Assembly: GCA_944390105.1 (NCBI GenBank)
Contig: CALXOV010000039.1
Coordinates: forward strand, 62,001 to 126,000
Direction of reading: 5' to 3'
DNA from: an uncultured Succinivibrionaceae bacterium
GTDB lineage: Bacteria > Pseudomonadota > Gammaproteobacteria > Enterobacterales > Succinivibrionaceae
Length of the DNA stretch: 64,000 bases
Both the position numbers and the translations under genes were made by a program. Shown piece after piece: positions 61,701 to 64,000 of this stretch. A model generated the notes under the pieces. It saw only the letters and a list, made by a program, of their open reading frames with translations. It did not search any database and was not told where the DNA came from. Each line of letters opens with the position of its first letter. Position 1 is the first letter of the stretch.

Positions 61701-62336
61701 TTGAGAAATCGGCAGCTCATTTATCTGCGATATGGTCTTGCCTCCCCATTGCGGCCCCAGCTGCACCGCGCGGAAAGTGCAGTAGCGCACGTAATCTCCT
61801 AAAGAACGGGTGAAATCACCGCGCTGATCATTATTTATTTCGTCAATGGACTTGCTTAGCACCGGATCGTTGCCAAGTCTGATTACGCTGTTTAAGTAAT
61901 ACAAGGCATTGGCATAACGTCCGCCTGCCCCGTCACCTGATCCGGTTAAAGTTGCCGTGGCTGTCGGCATCTGAAATGCCGTTTCCATCATTTCAGTGAC
62001 CTTAAAGCCGAATGTGGATACCACAGAGCCGATTACAGCCGGTCCTAACGGCACATTATCTACTTTGCGATCCTGCTGCGTATAAACATCATGGATATTG
62101 ACGCTGACGGTAGGGAAATAACAGATCATCCAAAACAGATAGCAGACTGCAGCCGTCTGAATAGGGAGGCCACGGCCGCTAATAACTGTCTGTACGCAGA
62201 TAATTATCACGCCTACGAGCAGTGCCACGGCACATGCCGTTGAGAAATCTGACGTTCCGCAGATAGCAGCTACCGCATTGAGCACCTGCGATAAAAAGTG
62301 GGCATCGCCCACAGAATAGATATTCCAAACGTCCAT
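58800..62336 (-). CDS. traG: TraG, mating-pair stabilisation and entry-exclusion protein
   Basis: A 1178-aa inner-membrane protein. The N-terminal about 480 residues have several membrane helices (about 30-55, 60-80, 350-460) and match the TraG N-domain (VWNIYSVGDAHFLSQVLNAVA). The long C-terminal part is periplasmic and Ser/Gln/Ala-rich. In F and SXT the C-terminus recognises the exclusion protein of a recipient that already holds the element. It follows traH by 11 bp on the minus strand. No eex gene was recognised next to it. Confidence 0.93.
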   Translation of the reverse strand: MDVWNIYSVGDAHFLSQVLNAVAAICGTSDFSTACAVALLVGVIIICVQTVISGRGLPIQTAAVCYLFWMICYFPTVSVNIHDVYTQQDRKVDNVPLGPAVIGSVVSTFGFKVTEMMETAFQMPTATATLTGSGDGAGGRYANALYYLNSVIRLGNDPVLSKSIDEINNDQRGDFTRSLGDYVRYCTFRAVQLGPQWGGKTISQINELPISQALAFNSDVYYTQVWQNGTPRDYTCGDAWEVLYDKTTNTFRGGVNSEALTQLAVKLGGVQDKDPNLTWNYAQAVDVGVETADALEALRIDATNAQDFMLTSLAYDIFRAGMARGYSDYHDRTTAVAINQAIAQRNMQWASEQTMFFDTMRPIMSFIEGFVYAITPFAGFIMLLGVFGLKLFFKYFMLLVWIQLWLPVIAICNMFIMSGATRELSEFSAGGLNPTSFYALDHISQTVSTWIATGGMFAAATPLLTFIIVSGSAFAITSLTGRLNGADHFNEKIASPDVVTPGSALAMQAKYSGDSFKAQLSGSDALTPNINLSEIAQSSAQRAHQDAFNASKQFRDSFSSAVGLQGSNLSSTTQSALFSESVNAARTHGISAAVQEVMGNSVAQQAGVSQSQARDLAVGLSLGFMAKGSAQSKTANGSSLQSVFDKMKSDNFSFSENAASQVSRATASAYNKMSSQGETFGLSMQTQRSLSNEASKVLSTAETATQMDQLASSIGLSNSVSLIAAAGSMTQAEKASFNKNYENFRQSLSNADRQVLDAGEASFISKNGDAFSTNPEAGKLNALLTYYNAEGKDETLEAKRIALSSLGHVPMMNNASELYGGTYENANSNINGYVPKVGGGVYAGTAYSTPVHEAQVPQAKATEQVQPVSTPATPDQLTVSAEQVKSPSSGDPRVPASPNLAAPSAAAAGATMPEFPTANQLQNLSPTAFSSLQGSLMQQTKENAVSDLRADNVENNQNVASTGDQNNAELRAAREPIRKDALNTLNELRVFRGNKTNEKLNPEETRSAVEQGIIGLMGKLGLYDPGETTTGRNYDAATVLANKDITDNFNMQGLDFEQNLKNLYNSASIYARNVDGAVDILSMSTKDALDPSNAKIDEINFSSDSNVAKIQGAARSTYDTLMSSRDFDRLTTSMGLDNNEKENYARDLVSMTVSAGSGSVSDKEQLLLTTNNMGIAGK

Positions 62337-62347
62337 TGTATTGCGCC

Positions 62348-63988
62348 TTAATTGGTGGGAATGATGCCTTGCTGATTGATGATCTTGAAAACATCGGTAG
62401 GGGTTTGATTGTAGGTTTGAATCAAACGCTGCGCGTTTTCCTTAATCTGCGACATTGAACCGTACTGGCCTTCAAGCACCATGTAATCGCGATCTACCTG
62501 CGCTTTATTGTCCTGAACCTCTTTAATGGCCTTTTCAGCGTAAGCGCCTTCCTGCGTGCTGAGCGTCTCCATCACCGACTTGTAGATTTCATCTATGGTG
62601 TGCTTGGCGGAAGCCAAGGCTAAAGCGTCAGCGTTCTCATGCACAAAATATCCGGCGATTGAAGTAGGGTTGGCTGAATCAAGTGATGCCCCCATTGTTG
62701 CTAAAGTAGAAATATCGGAGCCCACTGAAAAGGGCAGCGCCAAAATGGCGTTTTCGCTGGCAGCTGAAATCTTGCCGCTGCTGCTGCCGTTATTGGTCGC
62801 CATGGCATACACAACTCCGCCGTCGCAAGGGGCATTTACATCATCAGTGCCGCATAAGCTCTTGTAAAGCTTTCTCTTATAGCCTTCAAAAGTAAAAGCA
62901 GCATCAGTAGGGTTTAAGCAGCCGTCTGTATCCTTAGTGTCGCACCTGTATTTTGACAACGCATTGCCGCCCTCAGCGCCCTCAATAAAGTCCTTAAGAG
63001 CTATACGGGGGATCATAGTTTTGGTTTTTGATGTTGCATCCGTGCTGTTCTGCCCGGTGCCGCTGGCTGAGGCAGTAGTGCTGCTGGTTGGTTTTTCAAT
63101 GATCACAGTGCCGCTCACTGACATCAGCAGCTCTGCAGTATCATCGCCGCTGAATTTATAGCGGGTTTCTAAGCCGGTCTCTTTAATTGCCTTCCATACT
63201 ATATTGCCGTAAGTATTGTTATCTGCGGCTTTCTGAGGATCATTCTGAGTCTGCGTCTGCTGCGGAGATCCCGAATTAACACCGCTGAATGAGTTGGTCA
63301 CGGACTCGAAGACATCGCCGACGCCGCTTGTCATGTTTGACAGTGCAGAAGTCATGGTCTGCTCACCCGTTAATACTGATTTAGTATTGGTAATAATGCC
63401 TCGCGCCATCTCACAGCTGTTGCTCAGCATACCGTTTAATGCCTGCACTATGTCTTGGAATTTCTGAATAAGAGTTTGACAAATAGAGCAAACTTCGGCC
63501 AAAGCCATCTGAAAGAGCAGTCCGACGGCATTGGCGGCAATAGAGCGGAAAAGCTGTACCAGCTGATCTGCATTGATGAAGCTGAAGCTGCCTCCGAACA
63601 AATCAATACCGCCGCATCCGCCCTTAAACGACGGCGGGACAAAAGTCACGATCCTTGGGTCAAAGATCTTGGCACGGGCATAAATGCTTCCTCCTGTAAT
63701 AACGCCTCGGTTTGCAGCTGAATAAGCACCTGCAGAAGTGGTATTTGCCATGCCGCCCAGCACTCCTTCCATCACTTCATCTACAAAGCTTGCGGCCATC
63801 GCATTGCCGCCGCAGGTAAGGGAAAGAGTGACCAGTAAGGCTGTGTTAAACCGCCCAAGCTTTTTGGCGACTTTAAAAGTTAAAGTCTGCGCCTTATCCC
63901 AAGTGATTTCAGCTTTTAGGGAAACGGCAGCCAGGCTCTGGTCTATAGCCGCAGATATACGGGTTCTGGAAAATTGCAGGATGTTCAT
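62348..63988 (-). CDS. traH: TraH, pilus assembly protein
   Basis: A 546-aa exported protein with an unusually long region before the hydrophobic signal (TALLVTLSLTCGGNAMA, about 49-65). The TraH core begins FVPPSFKGGCGGIDLFGGSFSF and includes LAEVCSICQTLIQKFQ. The start is supported by AGAGG 8 nt upstream. TraH works with TraF and TraG in pilus extension. The gene for TraF would be expected to the right of the window. Confidence 0.93.
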   Translation of the reverse strand: MNILQFSRTRISAAIDQSLAAVSLKAEITWDKAQTLTFKVAKKLGRFNTALLVTLSLTCGGNAMAASFVDEVMEGVLGGMANTTSAGAYSAANRGVITGGSIYARAKIFDPRIVTFVPPSFKGGCGGIDLFGGSFSFINADQLVQLFRSIAANAVGLLFQMALAEVCSICQTLIQKFQDIVQALNGMLSNSCEMARGIITNTKSVLTGEQTMTSALSNMTSGVGDVFESVTNSFSGVNSGSPQQTQTQNDPQKAADNNTYGNIVWKAIKETGLETRYKFSGDDTAELLMSVSGTVIIEKPTSSTTASASGTGQNSTDATSKTKTMIPRIALKDFIEGAEGGNALSKYRCDTKDTDGCLNPTDAAFTFEGYKRKLYKSLCGTDDVNAPCDGGVVYAMATNNGSSSGKISAASENAILALPFSVGSDISTLATMGASLDSANPTSIAGYFVHENADALALASAKHTIDEIYKSVMETLSTQEGAYAEKAIKEVQDNKAQVDRDYMVLEGQYGSMSQIKENAQRLIQTYNQTPTDVFKIINQQGIIPTN

Positions 63989-64000
63989 TAGTAACCTCTA

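Noticed and set aside
1..64000. CRISPR arrays, insertion sequences, tRNA or rRNA genes
   Set aside because: Looked for regular spaced repeats, transposase motifs and cloverleaf or rRNA signatures. None was found.

Overview
The window looks like most of a conjugative element (an integrative and conjugative element or a large plasmid) from a gammaproteobacterium. The transfer genes are F-type with a MobH relaxase, and their order (traI-traD-DUF4400, traL-E-K-B-V-A, dsbC-like, traC, trbI, signal peptidase, trbC/traW fusion, traU, traN, then an AAA ATPase / exonuclease / DUF3150 / CobT-like / Toprim cluster, then traH-traG) is the backbone known from the SXT/R391 ICEs and IncA/C plasmids. I cannot name the species. 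An anaerobic or facultative host is suggested by the small NrdD-like glycyl-radical protein at the left edge, which may be host DNA. No replication gene, rRNA, tRNA, CRISPR array or insertion sequence was recognised.

Layout. 1-530: glycyl-radical protein with terminator, possibly outside the element. 0.7-6.2 kb: HTH regulator plus type III restriction-modification (Mod, Res). 6.5-7.4 kb: HigBA-type toxin-antitoxin and a small HTH protein. 7.7-10.3 kb: an unknown protein, a tyrosine recombinase and two small envelope proteins. 10.3-14.3 kb (minus): lipoprotein, topoisomerase III, unknown protein. 14.4-20.9 kb: relaxase, coupling protein, two accessory proteins. 21.1-22.9 kb: a DUF262/DUF1524 (GmrSD-like) defence gene. 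23-38.2 kb: the F-type secretion genes. 38.3-40.5 kb: lipoprotein, orphan RelB/DinJ antitoxin, second HigBA. 40.6-43.7 kb: a secreted cysteine-rich protein and two promoterless alternative 3' cassettes. 44.4-46.8 kb: H-NS-like protein and a possible AcaB-like regulator. 47.5-57.5 kb: AAA ATPase, YqaJ exonuclease, small membrane proteins, DUF3150, CobT-like VWA and Toprim proteins. 58-64 kb: DUF805 protein, then traG and traH on the minus strand.

Four observations stand out. (1) The cysteine-rich gene near traN has a complete copy with signal peptide and promoter, flanked by two partial copies that lack both. All three share a 31-bp core in mixed orientation, so inversion could swap the variable C-termini: a shufflon-like arrangement in an F-type element. 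(2) Nine promoters (traI, the divergent topB operon, traD, traL, traV, the cysteine-rich gene, hns-like, and the genes at 7773 and 9745) carry TGC(C/A)CC followed by exactly 31 bp and a -10-like hexamer. This defines a regulon expected for an FlhDC-like (SetCD/AcaCD) activator. (3) Genes of the exonuclease/CobT cluster are preceded by related structured leaders (TCCCT..GGGG block, then a hairpin holding the ribosome binding site, sometimes also the start codon). (4) A 15-bp palindrome, GTCCAGAGTCTGGAC, and its one-mismatch variant occur at least seven times across 50 kb, inside and between genes.

The genes fit a working transfer element: relaxase and TraD process and deliver DNA, the TraLEKBVAC/TrbI/W/U/N/H/G set builds the pilus and mating channel, the 47-57 kb cluster probably handles incoming DNA, and the restriction, GmrSD-like and toxin-antitoxin genes are cargo. 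Cargo sits between the DUF4400 gene and traL, after traN, and before traG/H, which match the SXT hotspots as I remember them.
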